Origin: an uncultured Chryseobacterium sp.
GTDB lineage: Bacteria > Bacteroidota > Bacteroidia > Flavobacteriales > Weeksellaceae
Direction: 5' to 3'
NCBI GenBank assembly: GCA_913777465.1
Contig: CAJYRQ010000058.1
Span: forward strand, 1-64,000
Length of the DNA stretch: 64,000 nucleotides
Below the pieces are notes generated by a model. That model did no database searches. It saw nothing but the letters and a program-made list of their open reading frames with translations, and was not told the origin of the DNA. Every line of letters begins with the position of its first letter. Position 1 is the stretch's first letter. The position numbers and the translations under genes are program-made. Of the stretch, positions 44,930 through 53,924 are shown in pieces.

Positions 44930-45453
44930 AATCAAATTTTAATCTGAAAAATGCAAAAACCACACCGCAGGGATCGGGGAATGGAGAATAATTAATAGTT
45001 AATGATTAATGGTTAATGGTTAATGGTGGATTAGCTTCGTTGCCAATTTTTAATACAGGGTGAATTTATTTTTTGAAATTTCGGTACAGAATGATATCGG
45101 AAGAATTTTGATCAGCATAATAAAATTCACCATACAGTACTCCGTAAACTGAATTCTTTTGATGAAAATTCACCATTCACCTACTGGTCTTACCCTTGCT
45201 ACAATTATAATCTTCGATCGTCCTTCGACAAATTGAGCTTTATGAGGCAAATAAAAATTCACCATTCACTTGCCAGGCAAATTCACCATTGACTATTCAC
45301 TAGTCAAAACCACCCCGTCAAAATTCTTTCGGAATTTTTGCCACCCCTCCAGAGGAGTGGAATTGCGGTTAAGCTTTTTACAGGCAGGTTTTTGATTAAC
45401 CTTTAGCCTTAAATTCACCATTCACTTGCAAGGCAAAATTCACCATTCACTTT
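44930..45453. repeat. Repeat-rich intergenic region (ATTCACCATTCAC)
   Basis: A 524-bp gap without gene. The string ATTCACCATTCAC occurs four times (45168, 45257, 45413, 45438), with shorter forms at 45124 and 45281, several joined to CTTGCnAGGCAAA. A run of TTAATGGTTAATGG lies near 45008-45024, and a longer imperfect palindrome AAATTCTTTCGGAATTT near 45323. These look like local duplications of an intergenic repeat. It precedes the end of the RDD gene. Confidence 0.75.
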
Positions 45454-46203
45454 CTAACTGTCCTTTCCCGTATAATAATTGTAATCTTTAATAACAACCC
45501 CGATAAATTGCCTTTCCGTCATTTTAGTGCCGTCTACTTCAAGCTTCAGGATGCTTTTAATCTTATCGGAAAGCCGGCTGATGATCTGCCGGTCGTCTAC
45601 CCGGATGGCTTTCAGATAATTGTCTTTGATAATCCGCATGTCGTTATCACTCAGGGCAATCACCTGCGGGAAAGTAGGAATATAGTCTTCTTTGATATTT
45701 TCCAGAATGGTATGGGAAATATTAATGCTGTTTTTTAATGAAATTACGGCTGTGCCTGCGGCGATATCGCCTAACCGCTGGTTGTTTTTGGAAACGACCA
45801 TAGCGATCAGCCCTACCACTCCCATAAACGTTGTATCGATAATCCGGAATATCCAACGGATCATATAATCTCCGAACCCGGCCTGGTACCCATCGATTTT
45901 CACTACCCGGATCTTCATTATTTTCTTACCGGGCGTCTGGCCTTCCATCAGGCTTTCCAGAACCAGGGGGTAAATAAACGTCGGGAAAAGAAGAATAATA
46001 TACACTGCCCGGATAGACCACGGATCGAGGCCGTTCAGCAGGCTGCCCAAATCCAGAATATTGAAGAAAATGTAAAAAATAGCAATGGTATACGCTACCT
46101 GAATCAGCAGGTCCAGGATAAATGCAATCATCCGGTCGCCGACGCTGGCCGTGTTGAAATTAATATTTACATTTTGTGAAGTATTAATGGCGATTTGAGA
46201 CAT
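45454..46203 (-). CDS. RDD family membrane protein
   Basis: The start at 46203 (MSQIAINTSQNVNINFNTASVGDRMIAFILDLLIQ) is the usual one; the longer frame runs into the divergent gene. The 249-residue protein has an RDD domain: D in AFILDLLIQ, four or so TM helices, GQTPGKKIMKIRVVKIDG and KNNQRLGDIAAGTAVI. RDD proteins are implicated in ion or small-molecule transport. It is divergent from the SpoIIM-like gene with a 27-nt shared start region, a gene pair conserved in many Bacteroidota. Confidence 0.9.
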   Translation of the reverse strand: MSQIAINTSQNVNINFNTASVGDRMIAFILDLLIQVAYTIAIFYIFFNILDLGSLLNGLDPWSIRAVYIILLFPTFIYPLVLESLMEGQTPGKKIMKIRVVKIDGYQAGFGDYMIRWIFRIIDTTFMGVVGLIAMVVSKNNQRLGDIAAGTAVISLKNSINISHTILENIKEDYIPTFPQVIALSDNDMRIIKDNYLKAIRVDDRQIISRLSDKIKSILKLEVDGTKMTERQFIGVVIKDYNYYTGKDS

Positions 46204-46230
46204 AATTTTTATTATTTTAGCCTTACAATT

Positions 46231-47214
46231 ATGAGAGAAGTTTATTTCATTAAACAAAATAAAGAAAAATGGTTGGGAATCGAACAGGTTATCCAGGGGA
46301 AAATTAAAAAAAATCCCGATGACCTCTCTTCGCTGTACATCAATCTGGTGAATGACCTATCTTTTGCACAGACCTATTATCCGAAAAGCAATACAACGGT
46401 CTACCTGAACCATCTTTCAGCCCGGATTTTCCAGAAGATCTATAAAACCAAAAGGGTAGAAGAAAACAGGCTGGTTTATTTCTTTAAAACAGAAGTTCCT
46501 CTCCTGGTTTATCAGTACAGGCGGTATCTGGGATATGCTTTTCTGTTTTTTACTTTGTTTACCTTAACCGGAATACTCTCAGCTATTTATGATAAAGATT
46601 TCGCCAAAATTATTTTAGGGGAAGACTATGTCAATCAGACCATTGAAAATATTAAAAACGGAAATGCTGTCGGGGTTTACCAGAGCGGCTCTACCTGGGG
46701 CAGTACGATCGGGATTATTTTCAACAACATTGGGGTTGGTGCCAAGCTGTATATTTACGGCGTGACCGGAGGAGTAGGAACTTTATATGCCCTGCTTTCC
46801 AATAGTGTCATGCTGGGCTCCTTTCAGTATTTTTTCTACGATTACGGGGCCTTAAAAGACAGTGCGCGTGGAATCTGGCTTCACGGTGTATTCGAGATCT
46901 TCGCCATGGTGGTGGAAGCCATGTGCGGGCTGATCCTGGGAGCATCTATTTTATTTCCGAGAACACATTCGCGGTTTAACTCTTTCAAAAACGGATTCAG
47001 AGATTCATTTAAAATATTTTTAAGCACCGTTCCTTTTACAGTCTGTGCCGGCATTATCGAAGGATACGTAACCCGGCATGCATTGGCCATGCCTCTGGTA
47101 CTGAATTTAATCATTATCTTTGGCTCACTGGCGGTAATCGGATTTTATTATTTCATATACCCGTCGATCGTCAACAAAAAAAACAATAACCAGATTCATC
47201 ATGCAGTTCTATAA
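46231..47214 (+). CDS. SpoIIM (stage II sporulation protein M) family membrane protein
   Basis: The start at 46231 (MREVYFIKQNKEKW) leaves a 27-nt divergent promoter gap; the longer frame from 46195 overlaps the RDD gene. The ~327-residue protein has an amino-terminal soluble helical part and five or six TM helices, with the family block GIIFNNIGVGAKLYIYGVTGGVGTLYALLSNSVMLGSF and HGVFEIFAMVVEAMCGLILG. No sporulation is implied; in non-sporulating bacteria it is a membrane protein of unknown role. First gene of a five-to-six-gene cluster ending with MoxR and DUF58. Confidence 0.9.
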   Translation: MREVYFIKQNKEKWLGIEQVIQGKIKKNPDDLSSLYINLVNDLSFAQTYYPKSNTTVYLNHLSARIFQKIYKTKRVEENRLVYFFKTEVPLLVYQYRRYLGYAFLFFTLFTLTGILSAIYDKDFAKIILGEDYVNQTIENIKNGNAVGVYQSGSTWGSTIGIIFNNIGVGAKLYIYGVTGGVGTLYALLSNSVMLGSFQYFFYDYGALKDSARGIWLHGVFEIFAMVVEAMCGLILGASILFPRTHSRFNSFKNGFRDSFKIFLSTVPFTVCAGIIEGYVTRHALAMPLVLNLIIIFGSLAVIGFYYFIYPSIVNKKNNNQIHHAVL

Positions 47215-48160
47215 AAAAAGAGATTTCGGAACTTTTATCAGCGACAGTTTCACCTTCTTCAAATTATACGGGAAGAATTACTTTAAGAATTTCATCCTTC
47301 TGAACGGATTGCTGCTGATCCTGATGGTCATCGTTATTGTCTTTGGGTTCAGAGAATTTTTCGGTGTCCTTTTCGGGTCCAACATCAGCGGGCAGAGCTA
47401 TTATCTGGAGCAGTATTTATCAGATAATGTCGGACTGTTTGTTGTCGTGGGAATCTTTTTATTTATTCTTTCAACAGCGCTGATGACCATTAACCTGCTT
47501 TTTCCTGTTTTTTATATGAAGAGGATTGCGGAAGGAAAGACCCTTATAAAAACAGATGATATTTTAGGTGATTTTAAAACCCACATCGGAAAAGTATTTA
47601 AACTTTATTTGGGATTAACCTTGCTGGTAATGCCGGCTGCAACCATTCTCTTCGGGATTTCCTATATTCTGGTTCTCGTTATCATCGGTCTTGCTTTAAT
47701 GCTTTTTGTTGTTCCCAGCCTTTTTAATACCGTAACTTTTCTCTGCTACGATTATTTTAACGGAAACCGTGGTTTCTTCGAAAGTCTGAGCTATGCCATC
47801 CGATCACAGTTTTCCTATCCGAACGGGCGCGAGCGTTCGCCATATTGGAAATATTGGGGATCTACCCTGATCATGGGCCTGCTGTTCTATATTGTAAGCA
47901 GTATTTTTACGGCTGTACCAATGATTATTTATTTCGCAAAACTTACGACAACGACTCCGGACGGAAATTTTGAGCAGAATCCTCTGGACGGAAGCTTCGG
48001 GATATTATTTTTCTTTATGTATGGCGTTTCGTCATTGGTTTCCACTTTGCTAATGAATGTTTTATATGTAAATTCAGGGCTGATGTACTATGACAGCCGT
48101 ACAGACCTTCACCAGAAAATGGAACTTGCAGAAATTGAAACCATCGGAAGTAATGAATAA
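47201..48160 (+). CDS. Multi-pass membrane protein in SpoIIM-MoxR cluster
   Basis: Overlaps the SpoIIM-like gene by 14 nt. The 319-residue product has about six hydrophobic segments: FILLNGLLLILMVIVIVFG, VGLFVVVGIFLFILSTALMTINLL, KLYLGLTLLVMPAATILFGISYILVLVIIGLALMLFVVPSLF (two), TLIMGLLFYIVSSIFTAVPMIIYF and FGILFFFMYGVSSLVSTLL. The carboxyl tail is short and acidic. It is a conserved companion in this cluster but I know no function for it. Confidence 0.8.
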   Translation: MQFYKKRDFGTFISDSFTFFKLYGKNYFKNFILLNGLLLILMVIVIVFGFREFFGVLFGSNISGQSYYLEQYLSDNVGLFVVVGIFLFILSTALMTINLLFPVFYMKRIAEGKTLIKTDDILGDFKTHIGKVFKLYLGLTLLVMPAATILFGISYILVLVIIGLALMLFVVPSLFNTVTFLCYDYFNGNRGFFESLSYAIRSQFSYPNGRERSPYWKYWGSTLIMGLLFYIVSSIFTAVPMIIYFAKLTTTTPDGNFEQNPLDGSFGILFFFMYGVSSLVSTLLMNVLYVNSGLMYYDSRTDLHQKMELAEIETIGSNE

Positions 48161-48953
48161 GCTGATTGTCTTCTTGCTGATTTTTTTATCCGCTGAACGC
48201 TTATCTGCTCAGACGGAAAATGATCCGCCTCCTCCGGCAGCAGAAGTATATTTAGACTCCATCAATACCGGACATTACCGGAATATGTACCGGGCAGATT
48301 CCATTCTTCAGAAAAACCCCGTCAGTGAAAATACAGTCTATCCTAAAAATTTTAAACCCAATATCCCTTCGCGGTACCAGGGGAAGGATTTTGATTACAC
48401 GACGGTAAAGCCCAGGATGTCTTTCTGGGAAAAATTAATGAATAAGATCGGCCGGTTGCTGGAGAGCATTTTCGGACAAACCGTTTTCACTAAAACCGGA
48501 AACGTTGCCGGGATTCTGATCCGTTTTTTTGCTATTTTGCTGGTTGGGTTCCTGCTGTATTTTATTATTAAATATCTGATCGCAAACGGCGGGATTTCAT
48601 TCTTCGGAAAGAAAAACCGTAAGTTGGACATCAGGGATGAAGAGCTTCATGAAAACATTCATGAAATTAACTTTCCGGAAAGCATCCTGAAGTTCGAGAA
48701 GTCGGGTGATTTCCGTTCGGCAGTAAGGTACCAGTTTCTGTATGCCCTGAAAAAACTGAGTGATAAAAAACTCATCATCTGGAATCCCGAAAAAACCAAT
48801 AAGGATTATCTGGCAGAGCTAAAAGTTCCCCAACTGAAAAACCAGTTTTATGAACTTGCTTATATCTTCGATTATGTGTGGTACGGGGAATTCATCATCG
48901 ATGAATCAAGCTACCTGAAATTCAAGAACCAATTCCAGTTATTTAAACCGTAA
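48153..48953 (+). CDS. DUF4129 domain protein
   Basis: The start at 48153 overlaps the previous gene by 8 nt and gives a signal peptide (MNKLIVFLLIFLSAERLSAQ). The ~266-residue protein has an extracytoplasmic region, one TM helix (VAGILIRFFAILLVGFLLYFIIKYLI), and a carboxyl cytoplasmic DUF4129 domain with SGDFRSAVRYQFLYALKKLSDKKLI and YELAYIFDYVWYGEFIIDESSYLKF. DUF4129 proteins accompany MoxR and DUF58 genes in operons of unclear, possibly envelope-linked function. Confidence 0.85.
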   Translation: MNKLIVFLLIFLSAERLSAQTENDPPPPAAEVYLDSINTGHYRNMYRADSILQKNPVSENTVYPKNFKPNIPSRYQGKDFDYTTVKPRMSFWEKLMNKIGRLLESIFGQTVFTKTGNVAGILIRFFAILLVGFLLYFIIKYLIANGGISFFGKKNRKLDIRDEELHENIHEINFPESILKFEKSGDFRSAVRYQFLYALKKLSDKKLIIWNPEKTNKDYLAELKVPQLKNQFYELAYIFDYVWYGEFIIDESSYLKFKNQFQLFKP

Positions 48954-48966
48954 TTAAAAACTGATC

Positions 48967-50133
48967 ATGAACAAAACTTTCAAAATATATGCTGTAATTT
49001 TCATCGTGGTGATGATTATTCTGGCGTTGTTTGAGGTCAATAAAACGGAAAGTACAGACTGGCGGAAGAATTTCAAAACCTACCAGAAATCACCGTTCGG
49101 GCTTTTCGTTTTCAATAATGAAGTCAGGGATCTTTTTAAAAATAAAATAACAAAAAGCGACCAGACCCCTTATGACTATTACAATCAGAACAAAAATAAA
49201 AAACCGCACAACATTCTGATTATTGAACACGACGTGGACGGCGAATCCTGGAACAGGGTTTTTGGGGAGGTTGCCAAAGGCTCGGATGCCATGCTGATCG
49301 TCAGCGATATTCCGAAAGAAATTTCCGACAGCATCGGATATTACGACTCCAAAATTTCCTTTGAAGACGAAAATGTATTAAAGCTTACGGATAAAAAATA
49401 CCAAAACGATTTTATTCAACTCGATAAATTTCCATCCGGCCGGGGATTCACCTTTATCAGGCCCGGAACGGAAGTACTCGGTAAAACCGTTGAAAAAAAC
49501 AATACTGACCAGGCTAATTTCATTAAGATCAATTATGGGAAAGGCCATTTTTATGTACACTGTGAACCGCTTTTTATCACCAATTATTATCTGTTGAAAA
49601 AAGGAAGCGTAAGGTATGCACAGGATGTTTTTTCTTATCTTGACAACAGGGAAACGGTATGGTTTGATGAAAGCAACACGATGGAATCCCGGTTTTTCCT
49701 GAGATTTATCCTTTCAAACCCTGCATTGAAATATGCGTGGTGGGTGCTTCTGGGCGGGCTGGTCCTTTTTATTTTCTTCAATGCCAAAAGGAAACAGCGC
49801 ATCGTTCCGGTGATCGAGCCGCTGAAAAATACGTCGGTGGATTTTGTGAAAAGCATCGGGAATTTATATTTACAGGAAGGGGATTTTCATGACATGATGG
49901 CCAAGAAAGCCCAGTATTTCCTGAATAAAGTAAGAATGGACCTTCTCATCGATACCCAAAACCTGGATGCGGAATTTGCCAAAAAACTACACCTGAAAAC
50001 CGGTAAGCCTATTGAAACGATTGATGAAGCCATCGTTTTAATCAGGAAAGCACAGGATCCTTACGCGCAGGTGATGAAAAAGGACCTTGCCAGGATGAAT
50101 AAACTGCTTGACGGAATAATTAAAACAGTGTAA
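48967..50133 (+). CDS. DUF4350 domain protein
   Basis: The 388-residue protein has an amino-terminal TM (IYAVIFIVVMIILALFEV), an extracytoplasmic domain of the DUF4350 type (TYQKSPFGLFVFNNEVRDLF, ...GRGFTFIRPGTEVLG..., KGHFYVHCEPLFITNYYLL) and a second TM (YAWWVLLGGLVLFIFFNAKRKQRIVP) followed by a helical cytoplasmic tail. It is 13 nt after the DUF4129 gene. Function is unknown; it may pass signals across the membrane to the MoxR ATPase encoded next. Confidence 0.82.
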   Translation: MNKTFKIYAVIFIVVMIILALFEVNKTESTDWRKNFKTYQKSPFGLFVFNNEVRDLFKNKITKSDQTPYDYYNQNKNKKPHNILIIEHDVDGESWNRVFGEVAKGSDAMLIVSDIPKEISDSIGYYDSKISFEDENVLKLTDKKYQNDFIQLDKFPSGRGFTFIRPGTEVLGKTVEKNNTDQANFIKINYGKGHFYVHCEPLFITNYYLLKKGSVRYAQDVFSYLDNRETVWFDESNTMESRFFLRFILSNPALKYAWWVLLGGLVLFIFFNAKRKQRIVPVIEPLKNTSVDFVKSIGNLYLQEGDFHDMMAKKAQYFLNKVRMDLLIDTQNLDAEFAKKLHLKTGKPIETIDEAIVLIRKAQDPYAQVMKKDLARMNKLLDGIIKTV

Positions 50134-50284
50134 TAATGTAACAATGCATCAGGATAAGATTAACAATAGAACAATTAATGGTTTTTGATAATTGTTTTAA
50201 ACTGGTAAATTATTACATTGTTAAACTAATATATTGGTAAAATGGTACATTGATAAATTGTTATGTTGGAAAAAAATAATAAAT
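50134..50284. repeat. AT-rich repeat-like spacer before moxR gene
   Basis: This gap is composed of TAATAATGTAACAAT, TTACATTG, AATGGTACATTGATAAATTG and similar short forms. A related element with the same 14-nt opening (AATAATGTAACAAT) follows a stop codon at 61302. It interrupts an otherwise tightly packed operon. Confidence 0.5.
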
Positions 50285-51316
50285 ATGGAAAACTTAGATA
50301 ACCCGAATACCGAGCCTCAAAGCTTCATTAATCTTGATAAAACAGAAGATCAGTTTCAGTCCCGGATTGATATGATCGGGCTCCGTACAAGCTTGGAAAA
50401 AGTAAAATCCGAAATTGCCAAAGTGATTGTCGGGCAGGAAAGTATGATCGAGCACCTCTTAGCTGCACTTTTATCGAACGGACATGTCCTGATCGAAGGG
50501 GTGCCGGGAGTGGCGAAAACCATTACAGCAAAGCTGTTGGCGAAAACTATCGACGTTGGATTCAGCAGGATTCAGTTTACACCGGATCTGATGCCTTCCG
50601 ATATTTTGGGAACTTCGGTATTCAGTGTAAAAAACTCCGAGTTTGAATTTAAAAAAGGACCTGTTTTCTCCAATTTCATTCTGATTGATGAGATCAACAG
50701 GTCGCCGGCCAAAACCCAGGCCGCCTTGTTTGAGGTAATGGAAGAGAGACAGATCACTATGGATGGGACAAGGTATATTATGGAAGAACCTTTCCTTGTG
50801 GTAGCTACCCAAAACCCTATCGAACATGAAGGAACCTACAGGCTTCCGGAAGCACAGCTGGACCGTTTTTTATTCAAGATCAATGTCGGCTATCCGAACC
50901 TTGAGCAGGAAATTGCAATTATCAGAAACCAGCATGAAAGCAAACAGGAAGATAAGACCGAGCTAGTACGGAAAGTAATTACTGCACAGCAATTGAAAAA
51001 CTACCAGCATCTGGTAAAAGAAATCATTGTGGAAACACAGCTGATGGAATATATTGCGAAAATCATCATTAATACCCGGGAAAACCAGTTCCTGTATCTT
51101 GGAGCTTCTCCGAGAGCGAGTCTGGCATTACTGACAGCTTCCAAAGCATTTGCCGCATTACGGGGAAGAGACTTTGTAACACCGGAAGACATCAAGGAAG
51201 CCAGCTATGCCGTATTAAGACATCGGGTAATCGTTTCGCCGGAGCGTGAAATGGAAGGCTTAACGGCCGATGAAATCATCAGGCAGATTTTGGAAGGAAT
51301 AGAAATCCCGAGATAA
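50285..51316 (+). CDS. MoxR family AAA+ ATPase
   Basis: The start at 50285 (MENLDNPNTEPQ) is preferred to 50234, whose extra codons come from the repeat-like spacer. The ~343-residue ATPase has Walker A GVPGVAKT, Walker B LIDEINRSPAKTQAALFEVMEERQ, sensor 1 VATQNPIEHEGTYRLPEAQLDRF and the sensor 2 region ASPRASLALL. MoxR ATPases act as chaperones that assemble or activate partner complexes; its usual partner, a DUF58 protein, is encoded 42 nt downstream. Confidence 0.94.
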   Translation: MENLDNPNTEPQSFINLDKTEDQFQSRIDMIGLRTSLEKVKSEIAKVIVGQESMIEHLLAALLSNGHVLIEGVPGVAKTITAKLLAKTIDVGFSRIQFTPDLMPSDILGTSVFSVKNSEFEFKKGPVFSNFILIDEINRSPAKTQAALFEVMEERQITMDGTRYIMEEPFLVVATQNPIEHEGTYRLPEAQLDRFLFKINVGYPNLEQEIAIIRNQHESKQEDKTELVRKVITAQQLKNYQHLVKEIIVETQLMEYIAKIIINTRENQFLYLGASPRASLALLTASKAFAALRGRDFVTPEDIKEASYAVLRHRVIVSPEREMEGLTADEIIRQILEGIEIPR

Positions 51317-51357
51317 AACCCTGCTGCAGGTTTGCAGCTTAGATAAACATATAGTCA

Positions 51358-52680
51358 ATGAAGAACCTATACATCAATACACGCTTTTTCTTCGCACTCA
51401 TCGCAGTGGGGATACTGTATGTTTTTGCCTTCTTCTTTCCGTGGGTTATGGTGGTGGCGCATATGATTATGTTGCTCTGTTTCCTGGCGGCCATGGTCGA
51501 TGGGCTTCTTATTTTCAACCGGAAAAAGGGGATTTCCGCTCAGCGAATCCTGCCGGAAAAATTGTCCAACGGCGACGAAAACCCGGTAAAAATCGATATT
51601 AAAAACAACTATGGCTTTACGATTCATGCCAATGTTATTGATGAAATTCCGTTTCAGTTTCAGAAAAGGGATTTTTTAATTGAAAAAAAAATTGGGCCGG
51701 GGAAAAATACTTTTTTCCAATACATCCTTGAGCCTAAGGAACGGGGGGAATACAATTTCGGAAGTTTGCACGTCTATATTTCTTCACCTCTGGGTCTGGT
51801 TTCTAAAAGGTTCAGCTTTCAGAAAGATGCAAATCTGCCGGCCTATCCGTCATTTATCCATTTAAGGAAATATGAACTGATGGCTTTACAGAGCGAGTTT
51901 CTTCTTGGCGGAATGAAGAAAATCAGGAAGCTTGGCCATACCATGGAATTTGAGCAGATCAAAGATTATGTGCCGGGCGACGACATCCGTACCATCAACT
52001 GGAAAGCGACTTCCAAGACTAGCCGTTTAATGGTTAATCAGTTTCAGGACGAAAAAGCCCAGCGTATTTTCATGCTGATTGATAAAGGGCGGACCATGAA
52101 AATGCCGTTTAACGGATTGAGCCTGCTGGATTATTCGATCAATGCGACGATGGCCTTATCTCACATCATTCTTAAAAAAGGCGACCGTGCCGGGATGATG
52201 ACTTTTTCAAAAAAAACGGAGAATAAAGTGGCGGCGGAAAACAAGTCCGGACAACTTAGAAAAATTTCGGAAGCCCTTTACAATATCAAAACAGATTTTT
52301 TTGAAAGCGATTTCAACAGGCTATATCAGGATGTGAAATACTCTCTCAATCAAAGGAGCCTGGTTCTGCTGTTTACGAATTTTGAGACCCTGGACGGCCT
52401 CAACCGCCAGCTGAAATATCTTCGCGGGATTGCCAAAAACCATTTGCTGGTAGTCGTATTTTTCAAAAACTCCGAGCTGCAGACCCTGATTCATAAAAAT
52501 CCTGAAAGCACGCAGGAAATTTACGATGAAATTATCGCAGAAAAATTCGAGTTTGAGAAAAAACTCATTATCCAGGAACTCCGGAAATATGGGATTTACT
52601 CGGTGTACACCCTTCCGGAAAACCTGAACGTGGATGTGATCAATAAATACCTGGAGATCAAAGCACGGGGAATCCTGTAA
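51358..52680 (+). CDS. DUF58 domain protein (MoxR partner)
   Basis: The 440-residue protein has two amino-terminal TM helices (FFFALIAAVGILYVFAFF, MVVAHMIMLLCFLAAMVDGLLIF), a region with beta-rich character, and the DUF58 block GHTMEFEQIKDYVPGDDIRTINWKATSKTSRLMVNQ, followed by a vWA-like domain (IFMLIDKGRTMKMPFNG). DUF58 proteins work with MoxR ATPases in envelope or stress functions. It ends the SpoIIM-to-DUF58 cluster. Confidence 0.92.
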   Translation: MKNLYINTRFFFALIAVGILYVFAFFFPWVMVVAHMIMLLCFLAAMVDGLLIFNRKKGISAQRILPEKLSNGDENPVKIDIKNNYGFTIHANVIDEIPFQFQKRDFLIEKKIGPGKNTFFQYILEPKERGEYNFGSLHVYISSPLGLVSKRFSFQKDANLPAYPSFIHLRKYELMALQSEFLLGGMKKIRKLGHTMEFEQIKDYVPGDDIRTINWKATSKTSRLMVNQFQDEKAQRIFMLIDKGRTMKMPFNGLSLLDYSINATMALSHIILKKGDRAGMMTFSKKTENKVAAENKSGQLRKISEALYNIKTDFFESDFNRLYQDVKYSLNQRSLVLLFTNFETLDGLNRQLKYLRGIAKNHLLVVVFFKNSELQTLIHKNPESTQEIYDEIIAEKFEFEKKLIIQELRKYGIYSVYTLPENLNVDVINKYLEIKARGIL

Positions 52681-52700
52681 TATCCGACCAAATAATTTCT

Positions 52701-53420
52701 ATGCAGACTTTAAGGGTTGTATTTATTATCCTCTGTTGTTTTGTCTTATCCTGCGATAGAAAAGTTAAGCCTGAGGATGATTTTGTACTTTTCGAAGCAA
52801 ATCCCAAAATTGAAAATGTATCTTTTTATTGGAAAGATACGGACGGCACCATTCTTAAAAGCATCAACCGTTTGAAGCTTAAAACACAGCGGAATGACAA
52901 GAGATTAAAGTTTGCCATGAATGGCGGAATGTTCAGCATAAACAATATCCCGAAAGGTCTTTATATTGAGAATTTTAAAGTACTGCATCCAATCGATACT
53001 TTATCAGGCACAGGTAATTTTTATCTTCAGCCTAACGGAATATTTTATCTTACAAAAAATAACGAAGCCGGAATTGTTGAATCGAAGGCTTTTACGCATG
53101 ATTCCCATATAAAATACGCTACGCAGTCGGGACCTTTATTATTGATAAACAAAAAAATCAATCCCATTTTAAAAAAGGATTCTAAGAATACCAACATCAG
53201 AAACGGCGTGGGAATTTTAAAAAATGGAAATATAATTTTTATAATGTCAAAGGACGAAGTTAATTTTTATAATTTTGCTTCTGTATTTAAGGACGCAGGA
53301 TGCGAAAAAGCCTTATATCTTGACGGATTTGTTTCCAGAACCTATTATCCTGAAAAAAGATGGATCCAGGAAGACGGGGATTTTGGAGTCATGATCGGAG
53401 TCACGGAACCGAAAAAATAA
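52701..53420 (+). CDS. Phosphodiester glycosidase-like (NAGPA domain) lipoprotein
   Basis: MQTLRVVFIILCCFVLSCDRK is a lipoprotein signal. The 239-residue protein has the family pattern AMNGGMFSINNIPKGLYIENFK, FYLQPNGIFYL, ATQSGPLLLINKKINP, RNGVGILKNGNIIFIMSKD and ALYLDGFVSRTYYP. Relatives of the mannose-6-phosphate uncovering enzyme share this fold; bacterial members act on cell-surface phosphodiester glycans or wall polymers. It is 20 nt after the DUF58 gene and 7 nt before the OsmC gene. Confidence 0.85.
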   Translation: MQTLRVVFIILCCFVLSCDRKVKPEDDFVLFEANPKIENVSFYWKDTDGTILKSINRLKLKTQRNDKRLKFAMNGGMFSINNIPKGLYIENFKVLHPIDTLSGTGNFYLQPNGIFYLTKNNEAGIVESKAFTHDSHIKYATQSGPLLLINKKINPILKKDSKNTNIRNGVGILKNGNIIFIMSKDEVNFYNFASVFKDAGCEKALYLDGFVSRTYYPEKRWIQEDGDFGVMIGVTEPKK

Positions 53421-53427
53421 ATTTAAA

Positions 53428-53853
53428 ATGAAAATAACACTAAACCGAATCAATGACGATTTTTTATTTGAATGTACCAATGCCCAGGGAAATTCAATCT
53501 TATTGGATAATACGACACAGCCCGGCGCAAAGGGGGTTTCTCCAATGGAAAGCATCATGATGGCGGTGGCAGGATGCAGCGGAATAGACGTGGTGGCTAT
53601 CCTGAAAAAACAGCGGCAGGAAATTACGGGATTCCAGGCGGAAGTAGAAGGCGAGCGGATTCCCGTGGATGATGCAAAACCCTTTAAATCCATTAAGGTA
53701 AAATTTCTTCTGGAAGGAAACATCGATCCTAAGAAAGCATACAAAGCAGCACAGCTGTCTTTTGAGAAATACTGTTCCGTCTCCAAAACATTAGAACCGA
53801 ACGTAGAAATCGGTTATGATGTTTTCGTCAATGGAGAAAGGGCAGAGGCTTAA
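53428..53853 (+). CDS. OsmC family protein
   Basis: The 141-residue protein matches the OsmC/YhfA-type family: PGAKGVSPMESIMMAVAGCSGIDVVAILKKQRQEITGF contains the conserved peroxidatic Cys of the GC(S/T) motif; the second Cys is in SFEKYCSVSKTL. OsmC-type proteins reduce organic hydroperoxides with two Cys. The amino-terminal beta sheet and the GYDVFVNG-type ending fit. It shares a transcript with the glycosidase and ends at a bidirectional terminator. Confidence 0.92.
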   Translation: MKITLNRINDDFLFECTNAQGNSILLDNTTQPGAKGVSPMESIMMAVAGCSGIDVVAILKKQRQEITGFQAEVEGERIPVDDAKPFKSIKVKFLLEGNIDPKKAYKAAQLSFEKYCSVSKTLEPNVEIGYDVFVNGERAEA

Positions 53854-53870
53854 AATTCAGGAAAAAAAAC

Positions 53871-53906
53871 AAAACCCGGTCAAAATATTTTCTGACCGGG
53901 TTTTTT
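53871..53906. terminator. Bidirectional terminator, OsmC / T9SS protein
   Basis: A 12-bp stem AAAACCCGGTCA / TGACCGGGTTTT with A-rich sequence before and T-run after it, lying between convergent genes that stop at 53853 and 53925. Confidence 0.92.
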
Positions 53907-53924
53907 GTATGAATGGGTGAACTA

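Noticed and set aside
50234..50284. 17-codon extension of the MoxR protein
   Set aside because: It translates the AT-rich repeat spacer; MENLDN at 50285 is a normal start.
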